Positions 1 through 6,461 of a stretch of 13,074 bases of DNA are shown piece after piece. The position numbers and the translations under genes were made by a program. A model generated the notes under the pieces. That model searched no databases, had not been told where the DNA came from, and saw nothing but the letters and a program-made list of their open reading frames with translations. Location: assembly GCA_035264765.1 (NCBI GenBank), contig DATFPQ010000143.1:1-13074 (forward strand), in the 5' to 3' direction. The stretch comes from DATFPQ01 sp035264765. Lineage in GTDB: Bacteria; Actinomycetota; Actinomycetes; Actinomycetales; Angustibacteraceae. The stretch's first letter is position 1. Every line of letters starts with the position of its first letter.

Positions 1-314
1 TGGACGTGGGCCGGGCCACCCGGCTGATCCCGCCGGCGATCCGGCGGGCGCTGATCGCCCGCGACCGCGGCTGCGCGTTCCCCGGCTGCCGGCGACCACC
101 GCGCTGGTGCGACGCCCACCACATTCAGCACTGGTCCGACGGCGGGCCGACGTCCCTGGTGAACCTGGTGCTGCTCTGCGACTTCCACCACGACGTGATC
201 CACCACGGCCACTGGACCGTCACGATCACCGACGGCCGACCCGTGTTCGTACCACCGGCCTGGCTCGACCCGACCAGGTTCCCCCGCGGACCCACCGACC
301 CCTGTGCCGCCTGA
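1..314 (+). CDS. DUF222/HNH endonuclease domain protein, C-terminal part (5' end outside window)
   Basis: The reading frame is open from the left edge and ends at TGA 312-314. The true start lies upstream: the conserved lead-in DVGRATRLIPPAIRRAL begins before the GTG at 6, so that codon is not taken as the start. The visible part is an HNH nuclease domain. Counting from the GTG, it has a Cys pair C23/C28, then C35, the catalytic-type HH at 38-39, N53 in the L-V-N-L segment, then C58 and HH at 61-62. This matches the C-terminal HNH module of actinobacterial DUF222 (13E12-repeat-like) proteins, which bind metal and are predicted to cut or bind DNA. They occur in many copies per genome and their role is mostly unknown. 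The short C-terminal tail after the HNH is usual for the family. It converges with the decayed minus-strand genes that follow. Confidence 0.85.
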   Translation, partial: DVGRATRLIPPAIRRALIARDRGCAFPGCRRPPRWCDAHHIQHWSDGGPTSLVNLVLLCDFHHDVIHHGHWTVTITDGRPVFVPPAWLDPTRFPRGPTDPCAA

Positions 315-393
315 GTGCGGGAGTCGCGACACGGCCTGACGGATCGTCCCTCCAACGGCCCATATGCCACCAGCTCGGCGGCAGCTTCTAATC

Positions 394-410
394 CCCCTGG
401 CGGTCAGGGG
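394..410. terminator. Small hairpin between HNH gene and decayed locus
   Basis: CCCCTG (394-399) and CAGGGG (405-410) form a perfect 6-bp GC-rich stem with a 5-base loop, 80 bases after the HNH stop codon. No T-run follows on either strand. It could act as a weak bidirectional terminator between convergent transcripts, but the stem is short enough to arise by chance in DNA this GC-rich. Confidence 0.25.
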
Positions 411-439
411 TCGCAGGGGTGCCGACACCTCGTTCCCCA

Positions 440-722
440 CGGTGCTGTCTCGGTCCATCGCCAAACCTCCCTGGCGCCGCTTGGTCATGGTGACGGTGGT
501 CCCCTGGTCCGGCTCCGACACGACGGCGAACTCGTCGGTCATCCGGCGCGCCCCCGGTAGGCCGAGGCCGAGCCCAAGGCCGCGGGCGCGGGCGCTGTGT
601 GTCCGTCACGAGGGGACGGTCGACGTCGGCAAGCCCCGGGCCGGTGTCGCGGGCAACCAGCCGGACACCGGGTCGTGAATCCTCCAGCAGTCCGAAGACG
701 ATCTCTCGCGCGCGCCTGCGGA
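440..722 (-). pseudogene. Decayed RsbT-like ATP-binding anti-sigma/serine kinase remnant
   Basis: Reading the minus strand downward from 720 gives REIVFGLLEDSRPGVRLVAR, then the ATP-binding G1 box DTGPG (codons 648-634) and LADVDR. The frame then fails. About 40 bases later a different frame resumes with ARGLGLGLGLPGARRM (G2 box, from about 587), then TDEFAVVSEPDQGTTVTMTK (about 542-483). This order and wording is the C-terminal half of an RsbT-type HATPase, which phosphorylates or binds STAS and sigma-control partners. The N-terminal half with the N-box is absent: only about ten codons separate the upstream sigma-like remnant from this part, which implies a deletion. At least one frameshift is required. 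Just downstream a GGAGGT (470-465) precedes an ATG at 458, perhaps the start of a lost third cistron. The motifs are read directly; inactivity is inferred from the broken frame. Confidence 0.75.
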
Positions 723-739
723 CCGCACGATGCTGCCAT

Positions 740-1300
740 CAACGGCTGGCTCAGCCGGGCAAAGAGGTCGCCCTGGAGCAGGTGCCGCCTGGCCGTCGAC
801 CTATCGGCTGCCGACGGTCCCCACCGGAGATGGTCAGCAGCACCGGCCGAGAGCGGTCGGTCGCGGCTCGGTGCCCTCCATGGCCACCAGGTACTTCTCT
901 CGCCTCGGGCGCGGGTGCTGTCGAGTTGCGCGGCGACCGCACCGAGGCTGGAGCGGAGCTTCTCGGCGACCGACCGGGTGTCTTCGCCGTGCACCTCGTG
1001 TGCCACAGCGTCTGCCGGTCCCGCTCCGACAAGCCGCGGCAGCGTCCGGGCCACGGCCTCGCGCTCTCCGGGACGCACCACGTCCTCGTCCGGCTCGTCC
1101 GTCGGGCGCAGGTCGACCACCCGGTGTTGGTTCCGCCGCTCACGGTCCTGCTGACGCCACACCCAGGCAACGGCGTGCCGCGTGACGATGGCATACGGAT
1201 CGAGCATGCACGGCTGCCCGGCCGGCCGCCGACACGAACGCGCACGGGGTGTCCTGCACCAGATCCTCGCCGACCCTCGGGTTGCTCAGTCGACACGGAT
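740..1300 (-). pseudogene. Decayed sigma-factor-like HTH protein with C-terminal zinc-finger remnant
   Basis: Sigma-70/ECF-like motifs appear in order on the minus strand but in changing frames. They are EDLVQDT followed by CAFVSAAGR (from 1268); LDPYAIVTRHAVAWVWRQQD (from 1204) and RERRNQHRVVDLR; an LSERDRQTL segment near 1033-1006; VAHEVHGEDTRSVAEKLRSS leading into GAVAAQL (region-4-type helix-turn-helix); KYLVAM; RPVLLTISGGDRR; and HLLQGDLFARLSQPLM (to about 742). The LSERDRQTL piece is restored by removing one T near 1033 and adding one G near 1006, a pair of opposite single-base changes. At least five frame changes are needed overall. The last motif resembles zf-HC2-like CxxC modules, but the two Cys positions read Gly and Phe. 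Related actinobacterial genes sit directly upstream of RsbT-like ATPases, as here. The clustering of lesions argues for a real pseudogene over random sequencing error. Confidence 0.75.
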
Positions 1301-1686
1301 GGTCTGGCGAACCATCGGGACAAGGTCCGCCGCGTCCGGGCGTGCAGGCCCTTATCCGGCGGTTCGCCGGTGAGATCGGCGGTCGTCAGGGCGCTGACAC
1401 CGGCACGGTCGGCCGATCGCCCGTCCGTCCCTGGGGGACTCCGCGGAGTCGGGGCACCCGGCAAAACCCGACCCGAGCCGGTTGAACCGGTGCCTGCGGA
1501 ACACCGTTCCTACTGTGCCGGGGGGTGTGGTCCGCTGCCTGAGGTGGCGCAGCGGCCGCCTCCCCGTCGCATATCCGCCTGGGGAGAGGTGGCGACATTG
1601 GGGGTCCGGAACCACTGCGGCACGGCACAAGACGTCGTTTCCCGCCCTCTGTTGCGGCGACCAGCCGCGCACCAGCGGAGCAGAGG
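1301..1686. other. Gene-free stretch upstream of the small CxxC protein gene
   Basis: No frame on either strand gives a protein I can recognise. The part nearest 1301-1380 may include the extreme N-terminus of the decayed sigma-like gene, but no frame is convincing. The remainder would hold the promoter of the plus-strand gene starting at 1687. I found no clear -35/-10 pair or hairpin. A GGAG at 1677-1680 serves that gene. Confidence 0.5.
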
Positions 1687-1944
1687 ATGAACTCGGACAA
1701 GGCGGATGAGATGCTCACTTCCACGACCATGCGGCTGCGTGACGCCTTCGCCCACCGCGCATACCCGTACGCGGAGGGCGAAAGGTGTCGGGTGTGCAAG
1801 CATCCGGCAATGCACAAAGTCGGTGAGTACACGACGCAGGACCGGCACGAGTTCACCGCTTACCTGTGCTGCGAGCACTTCGGCGCCATCATGGGCCGGG
1901 TCGCGAAGCACTGGTGCGCCGGCGAGTGGCCCGCCCAGCCCTGA
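1687..1944 (+). CDS. Small Cys/His-rich hypothetical protein (85 aa)
   Basis: The ATG at 1687 has GGAG (1677-1680) six bases upstream, which decides the start; TGA ends at 1944. I do not recognise the family. The protein has a polar N-terminus (MNSDKADEML), then metal-ligand-like residues C34-x2-C37, H39 and H43, a second cluster C61-C62-x-H64, and H75-x-C77 near the end. The spacing suggests a small zinc-ribbon or treble-clef-like fold, though no known signature fits exactly. There are no membrane segments and no signal peptide, so it is probably cytosolic. It stands alone between the decayed sigma locus and a convergent VOC gene. The good Shine-Dalgarno and the ordered Cys/His pattern argue for a real gene despite its size. 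Function is unknown; a small DNA- or RNA-binding role is only a guess. Confidence 0.7.
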   Translation: MNSDKADEMLTSTTMRLRDAFAHRAYPYAEGERCRVCKHPAMHKVGEYTTQDRHEFTAYLCCEHFGAIMGRVAKHWCAGEWPAQP

Positions 1945-1993
1945 GCGGGCCCCCGTCCGGCGTCCGGTACCCCAGCGCCCGCGTAGACCTGGC

Positions 1994-2374
1994 TCAGCCG
2001 TTGCTGAACAGGCAGAAGGGGTGCCCTGCCGGGTCGAGGTACACCCGCACGTCGTCCTGCGGCTGGTACTCGGCGAGCACCGCACCCTCCCGCACCGCGT
2101 GGGCGCCGGCGGCCTCGAGGTCGTCGACTCGAATGTCGAGGTGCACGGACATCTGCTGGTCCCCCGGGCCCGCCGGCCAGGTCGGGCGCACGTACGCCGA
2201 CTCGGTCTGGAACGACAGGCCCGGCTCGCCACCCGGTGCTCGAAGCTTGACCCAGCCGGGTTCGTCCTGCTCCACCGCCCAGCCCAGCAAGCGCCGGTAG
2301 AAGTCCGCCAACGCATTGGCGTCCGGCGAGTCGAGAACGATGCCGGACAACGTCATCCGTGGTGCCTGGGTCAT
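1994..2374 (-). CDS. VOC superfamily (glyoxalase/bleomycin-resistance-like) protein
   Basis: This 126-residue protein starts at ATG 2374, chosen because AGGAGG (2384-2379 on the minus strand) lies four bases upstream; a longer in-frame start at 2467 has no such site. It has the two-module beta-alpha-beta-beta-beta layout of the vicinal oxygen chelate fold. Module one begins GIVLDSPDANALADFYRRLL (11-30). Module two begins MSVHLDIRVDDLEAAGA (75-91) and ends DPAGHPFCLF (114-123). H78 and the acidic residues of the last strand are in positions used for metal binding in family members. Length is typical for a single-unit actinobacterial glyoxalase-like protein, which usually dimerises in the cytosol. 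The substrate cannot be deduced; detoxification, dioxygenase or drug-binding roles are all known in this superfamily. It is transcribed divergently from the acetamidase gene, with 272 bases between them. Confidence 0.88.
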   Translation of the reverse strand: MTQAPRMTLSGIVLDSPDANALADFYRRLLGWAVEQDEPGWVKLRAPGGEPGLSFQTESAYVRPTWPAGPGDQQMSVHLDIRVDDLEAAGAHAVREGAVLAEYQPQDDVRVYLDPAGHPFCLFSNG

Positions 2375-2378
2375 GCTG

Positions 2379-2384
2379 CCTCCT
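2379..2384 (-). promoter_or_regulatory. Ribosome binding site of the VOC gene
   Basis: A perfect AGGAGG on the minus strand, four bases before the ATG at 2374. It fixes the start of the VOC protein in preference to the upstream in-frame ATG at 2467. Confidence 0.75.
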
Positions 2385-2646
2385 GCGGTCAAACCCGGCC
2401 GGCGTCCACCGGCCCGCCGGCCAGCATCGGGGCCGGCGAGCGCCGCGGCAACAGCGCGGCGCAACACCCGCCGCGACGGCGGTGGGAGCTACGCGGCGGC
2501 GCCACCGCTGCGGCACCGCGAGCGGCGGCGCTTGCAGCGGCCAGCCGCAGCGCCACGGCTGGCCGACACCTCAGCGACACGGCGCGGTGATGGGCACGAA
2601 ACCGGACCTTGCTGGGGTGGTCGCCCACCCACCGAGGGAGCCCCGC

Positions 2647-3960
2647 ATGCCGCTGGAGCCTGACCTGACCGCGCCCACCGCCTCGACGCTGCTCACGCCG
2701 GCCGTAGCCCGGCGCACGCTGCTGCGCGCCGCCGCCGGCGTGTCTTCCGCGGCCGCCGCCGGGCTAGGGCTCCCCAAGACGGCGCAGGCCGACAGTGGCG
2801 GCAAGGGAGGCGAGGGCAACCACGGGCACAACCAGCTCCAGGTCCTGCAGCCCGGAACGGGGCGAATCCGGGGAACGTATGTTCCGAGCACCCCGTCGAC
2901 CGTGAGCTGGGGCAAGCTCCCCAACCGGGACACCGAGCCGGTCGCCGTGGTGTCGTCTGGGGCAGTCGTGACGGTCGACGCGCTGTCGCACGAGGGCGTC
3001 CTCGAGGACCAGGGCCGCGACCCGCGCGGCTACTTCGGCGGCTTCGGCGTCAAGCCGCGTGACGTGCTTCGGGACGCGGTCGGCGTCGCGGCGCACGCCG
3101 TGCACGACGGGCCCGGCCCACATGTCGTGACCGGCCCGATCGCCGTCCGAGGGGCCCGTCCCGGCGACGTGCTGAAGGTCGAGGTGCTGGACCTGAGGCT
3201 GCGCGTGCCCTACGGCGTGATCAGCAACCGGCACGGGAAGGGCGCGCTCCCCGGCGAGCTGCCGGAGGCCTGGGACGACGACCCGCGCTACCAGCGCTAC
3301 TACAACCAGGGCCACAACATCAGCGTGTTCACGCCAGTCACGGCGCGGCGCGGCAGTCTCCGCGGCCGGCTACCCGGCGTGTAGCGAGGCTTCCCGCTCG
3401 CTCCCTTCATGGGGCTGATGGGCGTCGCGCGCGACACCAGTGCGGTCGTCGACTCCGTGCCACCGACCGTGCAGGGCGGCAACATCGACATCAACGACCT
3501 CGGCGTCGGCAGCACGCTGTGGCTGCCGGTGCAGGTCGACGGCGCTCGCTTCTTCACCGGCGACCCGCACATGGCGCAGGGTGACGGCGAGGTCGCCCTG
3601 ACCGCCCTGGAGGGCTCCTTGCGGGCGACCTTCCGGCTCACGGTGGTCCGTCCCGGCGGGCCGGCCCCCAGCGTGGCCTTCGCCGGGTACGCGTTCGGCG
3701 AGACCCCGAGGCACTGGTTGCCCATCGGCCTGAGCGACCCGGACGGACCGGTCGGCGGCCAGCAGACCAGCCTGGACGCCGCGATGAAGGCCGCGGTGCG
3801 CAACGCGATGGCCTTCCTCACCGACGACCTGGGCCTCGATGCTCCGGTGGCGTACGCGTACCTCAGCGCCGCCGCCGACTTCCAGGTGTCACAGGTGGTC
3901 GACCGGACGACGGGCGTGCATGCCCTGCTCCGCAAGGGGGACTTCTACCGCAGCTCCTGA
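2647..3960 (+). pseudogene. Acetamidase/formamidase with Tat signal, interrupted by an in-frame TAG
   Basis: Start ATG 2647 has GAGGGAG (2634-2640) six bases upstream. The N-terminus carries a twin-arginine-type signal: ARRTLLRAAAG, a hydrophobic Ala-rich stretch, then a possible cleavage near TAQA. The body matches the FmdA/AmdA acetamidase/formamidase family, which hydrolyses short amides to acid plus ammonia. Visible motifs include SHEGVLEDQGRDP, GPHVVTGPIAVRGARPGDVL, YGVISNRHGKGALPGE, FPLAPFMGLMGVA, GGNIDINDLGVGSTLWLPVQ, GDPHMAQGDGEVALTALEG and YLSAAADFQVSQVVDR. Codon 246 (3382-3384) is TAG, and the same frame continues without shift into the conserved second half up to TGA 3960. The stop lies in a variable loop just before FPLAPFMG. 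The second half has no Shine-Dalgarno before its first ATG (3409), so independent translation is unlikely. It is either a recent nonsense pseudogene, a sequence error or, less likely, a read-through gene. Confidence 0.85.
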
Positions 3961-3972
3961 CGGTCCCTGCTT

Positions 3973-4070
3973 GAGCCTCGCGCCGGGCTGAGCCTCGCGC
4001 CGGGTGGAGCCTCACGCCGGGTGGAGCCTCACGCCCGCCAAGCCTCCGCCGGGTGGAGCCGCGGGCCGGG
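3973..4070. repeat. Tandem array of about six 17-bp units
   Basis: Starting 13 bases after the acetamidase stop, a 17-base unit beginning GAGCCTCGCGCCGGG repeats in register: 3973-3989, 3990-4006, 4007-4023 and 4024-4040, followed by two degenerate units of 15 bases (4041-4055, 4056-4070). Units 2 and 3 differ at one base. Because 17 is not a multiple of three and no ORF of quality crosses it, the array is non-coding. It could be a slippage-derived minisatellite or a multi-copy binding site, and it may affect termination of the upstream transcript. Confidence 0.8.
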
Positions 4071-4163
4071 CAGGCCGTGCAATCCTGGCGCAGTGGAGGA
4101 TGGCGAGCTGCCTGGCCGGCGGCTCAGGGCCCGAACGCAAGCGACGCGCGAGGAGGAACGAAC

Positions 4164-4787
4164 ATGCGGGACCTGACCGCTGAGCTTGAGGGTGCGCGTC
4201 GCCGAGTGGGCGCGGCCGAGGTACCCGCCGGGCACGGCCACCTGGTCGAGCTGCGTCGCGTCTACGACGCGCGGGTGGAGGACGTCTGGGCGGCGTGCAC
4301 CGACCCCGAGCGGGTGAGCCGGTGGTTCGTCCCGGTGACCGGCGACCTGCGGCTCGGTGGGCACTACCAGATCCAGGGCAACGCCAGCGGCGAGATCACC
4401 GAATGTCGGCCTCCGCACCGGCTGGCTCTGACCTGGGTCTTCGGGGACGACGTCAGCCTGCTGGCCGTCGACCTCACCCCGCTGGGCGAGGGGAAGGCCG
4501 AGCTGCGGCTGGGGCACTCGGTCACGGACAACGACCACTGGGCCGAGTACGGCCCCGGCGCCACGGGCGTGGGCTGGGACCTCACCCTGCTGGGTCTGGA
4601 CACCTACCTGCAGACCGGCGAACCACTCGGCGACCCCGAGACCGTCCAAAGCGACCCCGCCGTCCTGGCGTTCGTTCGGCAGAGTGCACTGGAGTGGGGC
4701 GCGGCGCATCGCGCAGCCGGCGCGTCCGCGACGACGGCCGACGAGGCCGCGGCCAGGACGAGCGCGGCCTACGCTCCCGCCCCGTAG
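4164..4787 (+). CDS. SRPBCC/AHSA1-type START-like domain protein
   Basis: This 207-residue protein has its start at ATG 4164, set by AGGAGG (4151-4156) seven bases upstream. Residues 28-150 have the pattern of the activator-of-Hsp90-ATPase-homologue branch of the SRPBCC fold: VELRRVYDARVEDVWAACTD (28-47), then PERVSRWFVP, GDLRLGGHYQI, ITECRPPHRLALTWVFG and a C-terminal helix beginning with GVGWDLTLLGLDTYL (136-150). This helix-grip fold makes a hydrophobic ligand cavity. Family members range from stress proteins to polyketide cyclases and uncharacterised small-molecule binders, so a reaction cannot be assigned. The tail (about 151-207) is Ala-rich and likely flexible. There is no signal peptide or membrane segment. 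The octapeptide-repeat gene follows on the same strand 110 bases later and might be co-transcribed. ArsR-type regulators often neighbour this family, but none is seen here. Confidence 0.87.
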   Translation: MRDLTAELEGARRRVGAAEVPAGHGHLVELRRVYDARVEDVWAACTDPERVSRWFVPVTGDLRLGGHYQIQGNASGEITECRPPHRLALTWVFGDDVSLLAVDLTPLGEGKAELRLGHSVTDNDHWAEYGPGATGVGWDLTLLGLDTYLQTGEPLGDPETVQSDPAVLAFVRQSALEWGAAHRAAGASATTADEAAARTSAAYAPAP

Positions 4788-4897
4788 AGCCCGCCCGCGC
4801 AGAGCGCAGGACGGGACGGGCCGGCCGCGTCGACAGCCGCGCACCCTCGGGCCGACACTTGGATACCGGCACGGGCCGGACCCTGGAGGGGGTCGTC

Positions 4898-5239
4898 ATG
4901 GCGGCGGAGCGCGACACCCAGCGGCTGCGAGAGCTGCACGAGTACTACATCTGGCAGGTAAACGCCGCCGTCGGGGAAGGCCGTGACGACCTCGTCGCCG
5001 AGCTCGCCGACCAGTATCTCGAGGACGCGCTTGCCGAGCTCACCGCCGCGCCCAGCGGGGCCGGCCTCGGTCCCGGCCCCGCGTCGGCGGTCGGTACGAC
5101 CGAGGAGCTGGCCGTCGGGCCGACCGAGGAGCTGGTCGTAGGGCGAACCGAGCAGCTGGCCGGCGGGCGAACCGAGGAGCTGGCCGTGGGACGGACCGCG
5201 ACCCGCCTTCCCTGGTGGCGACGGGTGCGCCCGTGGTGA
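4898..5239 (+). CDS. Small protein with five 8-residue tandem repeats and a Trp/Arg tail
   Basis: ATG 4898 follows GGAGGG (4885-4890) at seven bases. The 113-residue product has three parts. Residues 4-50 are a charged, probably helical N-domain (RDTQRLRELHEYYIWQVNAA, then VGEGRDDLVAELADQYLEDAL). After a Gly/Pro linker (51-64), residues 65-104 are five successive octapeptides of the form VGxTEELA: VGTTEELA, VGPTEELV, VGRTEQLA, GGRTEELA and VGRTATRL. The C-terminus is basic and aromatic (LPWWRRVRPW), which could touch membrane or nucleic acid. The N-domain resembles short hypothetical proteins of actinobacteria; I cannot assign a function. No signal peptide is present. The ordered DNA repeat, good ribosome site and in-frame repeat length (24 bases) support a real gene. 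It lies downstream of the SRPBCC gene and converges with the beta-helix gene. Confidence 0.75.
   Translation: MAAERDTQRLRELHEYYIWQVNAAVGEGRDDLVAELADQYLEDALAELTAAPSGAGLGPGPASAVGTTEELAVGPTEELVVGRTEQLAGGRTEELAVGRTATRLPWWRRVRPW
5090..5209 (+). repeat. 24-bp in-frame tandem repeat (5 units)
   Basis: Five 24-base units inside the small-protein gene encode octapeptides around the core T-E-E-L. The unit length preserves the reading frame, and the substitutions keep Glu-Glu-Leu in three of the first four units (the other reads EQL), while the last unit is degenerate. Copy number could vary by slippage between strains. Confidence 0.8.
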
Positions 5240-5260
5240 CCGCGCGGACGGCAACGCGGC

Positions 5261-5308
5261 CGGCCGCCCCACCGGGCGGTCGGGCGGCCGCCCCACCTGG
5301 CGGTCGGG
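5261..5308. repeat. Two 24-bp direct repeats between convergent genes
   Basis: Units 5261-5284 and 5285-5308 begin CGGCCGCCCCACC and end GGCGGTCGGG, differing at one base. The stretch contains internal complementary CCGCCC/GGGCGG pieces and can fold. It lies between the stop codons of the convergent repeat-protein (5239) and beta-helix (5351) genes, where a bidirectional terminator is expected. Terminator function is inferred from position and folding potential only. Confidence 0.6.
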
Positions 5309-5350
5309 CCGAAGCTCCCCCGCTCCGACCCGACCACCAGCCCCGGTGAC

Positions 5351-6418
5351 CTACCGGCGGCACAGCCCTGCCGGGATGGATGTGGCGCACCGGTTGCGCC
5401 GGAAGGTGTTGCCCGTGCTGCCGGCACCCTGCACCAGGTCCGCCGGAGCGTTGCGCGCTGCACGGTTGCGCGTCACCACGTTGTTGTTCGAACCCTTGCC
5501 ACTGGTCAGCGTGGCCGTCAGCAACACGATGCCGCCCGAGGCGATGGTGGCGCCACGGTTGCCCGTGACGGTGTTGCGCTCGACCCGGTTGCGTTGCGAC
5601 CCGTACAGGACGATGCCACCACCGGAGAGGGCGGGCGCCTCGTCGGAGGCCGGGCAGACCCGGTTGTTGTCCCGGACCGTGTTGCGGCTGATTCTATTGT
5701 CGCCGTTGCCCTCGGGCTGACCGTCGTCGAGGAAGAACATGCCTAGGCAGTTCGCCCAGACGGTGTTGTGGCGCACGGTCGCGAGGTGCACGTGGCGGAC
5801 GAAGATCCCGTAGCCGTTGTTCCAGGCCCGGTTGTGCTCGACGAGCGCGTGCGAGCTGGGCGAGTCACCGACGTACAGCCCGGCCTCGTCGCTGCCGGTG
5901 GCCGAGCTGTCCCTGATGTACCCGTCGTTCGAGTCGAACCGGGCGATGCCGTAGACACCGTTGTCGACCGCGTGCACCCGAGAGACCTTGAGGCCCTGGC
6001 TGCCGAACGCGAAGACGCCGAAGGCACCGAAGCCGACGATGCGGAAGCCGCGAATGCTGACGCCAGACACCCGTGAGCCGTACGCCATCGTCTCGGTGTT
6101 GAGGTCCCGTGGCAGGACGCAGATGCCGGTGGGTGCGATGACGTCGCAGCGGCCGCCACCTGACGGCGGCCGGATCGTCACTGCGCCACGCGCCCGCAGG
6201 GCCACCCGGTTGGTCGAGACCCGAACCTGCTCCCGGTACGTGCCGCGCAGCACGACGACCGTGTCACCCGGTCGGGCCGCGTCCACCGCGGCCTGGATCG
6301 ACTGGCCCGGACGGACGGTGCGGCTGCCACCGTTGTGGGCGGAGGCCGGCGCGGCGAGCGCTACGGAGGTCACGATGACGGTGGACGCGACCAACAGCGT
6401 CCTGGCGATGGATCTCAT
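5351..6418 (-). CDS. Secreted right-handed parallel beta-helix repeat protein
   Basis: This 355-residue protein starts at ATG 6418, supported by AAGGAG (6428-6423) four bases upstream; TAG ends at 5351. A Sec signal peptide is clear: MRSIARTLL, a hydrophobic core to about residue 20, and cleavage after ASA near residue 27. The motif RPGQSIQAAVDAARPGDTVV (about 36-55) followed by LRGTYREQV is the opening seen in NosD-like and other pectate-lyase-fold proteins. It is followed by many beta-helix coils with repeated Asn/Gly turns, such as VEHNRAWNNGYGIFVRHVH, ATVRHNTVWANCLGMFF, NRISRNTVRDNNRV, NRVERNTVTGNRGATIASGG and NVVTRNRAARNAP. Cysteines near both ends may form disulfides outside the cell. 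Such proteins bind or cleave polysaccharides or act as surface adhesins. No catalytic set can be identified, so an enzyme role is not claimed. An AT-rich leader with three GGGACA copies lies directly upstream. Confidence 0.85.
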   Translation of the reverse strand: MRSIARTLLVASTVIVTSVALAAPASAHNGGSRTVRPGQSIQAAVDAARPGDTVVVLRGTYREQVRVSTNRVALRARGAVTIRPPSGGGRCDVIAPTGICVLPRDLNTETMAYGSRVSGVSIRGFRIVGFGAFGVFAFGSQGLKVSRVHAVDNGVYGIARFDSNDGYIRDSSATGSDEAGLYVGDSPSSHALVEHNRAWNNGYGIFVRHVHLATVRHNTVWANCLGMFFLDDGQPEGNGDNRISRNTVRDNNRVCPASDEAPALSGGGIVLYGSQRNRVERNTVTGNRGATIASGGIVLLTATLTSGKGSNNNVVTRNRAARNAPADLVQGAGSTGNTFRRNRCATSIPAGLCRR

Positions 6419-6428
6419 GGAACTCCTT

Positions 6429-6461
6429 TGTCCCGAGATAATTACTGTCCCAAAATGTCCC
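6429..6461 (-). promoter_or_regulatory. Triple GGGACA motif upstream of the beta-helix gene
   Basis: On the minus strand GGGACA occurs at 6461-6456, 6451-6446 and 6434-6429. Start-to-start spacing is 10 and then 17 bases, and the motifs are embedded in unusually AT-rich DNA (ACATTTTGGGACAGTAATTA). The last copy abuts the ribosome site. The one-turn spacing of the first two suggests a protein-binding site or part of a promoter. A standard -35/-10 pair that also leaves room for the leader could not be placed. Confidence 0.4.

Noticed and set aside
599..1690. A 363-residue plus-strand frame across the decayed region
   Set aside because: It has no family resemblance, whereas the opposite strand carries recognisable sigma and ATPase motifs.
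1945..1982. GCGGGC/GCCCGC pair as a terminator between convergent genes
   Set aside because: The 6-bp stem closes a 26-base loop, too weak to call in this base composition.
3973..4070. The tandem repeats as a CRISPR array
   Set aside because: Units are contiguous 17-mers without spacers and no cas genes are present.
4029..4844. A 271-residue minus-strand frame
   Set aside because: It is a shadow of the SRPBCC gene, with no ribosome site and no motifs.
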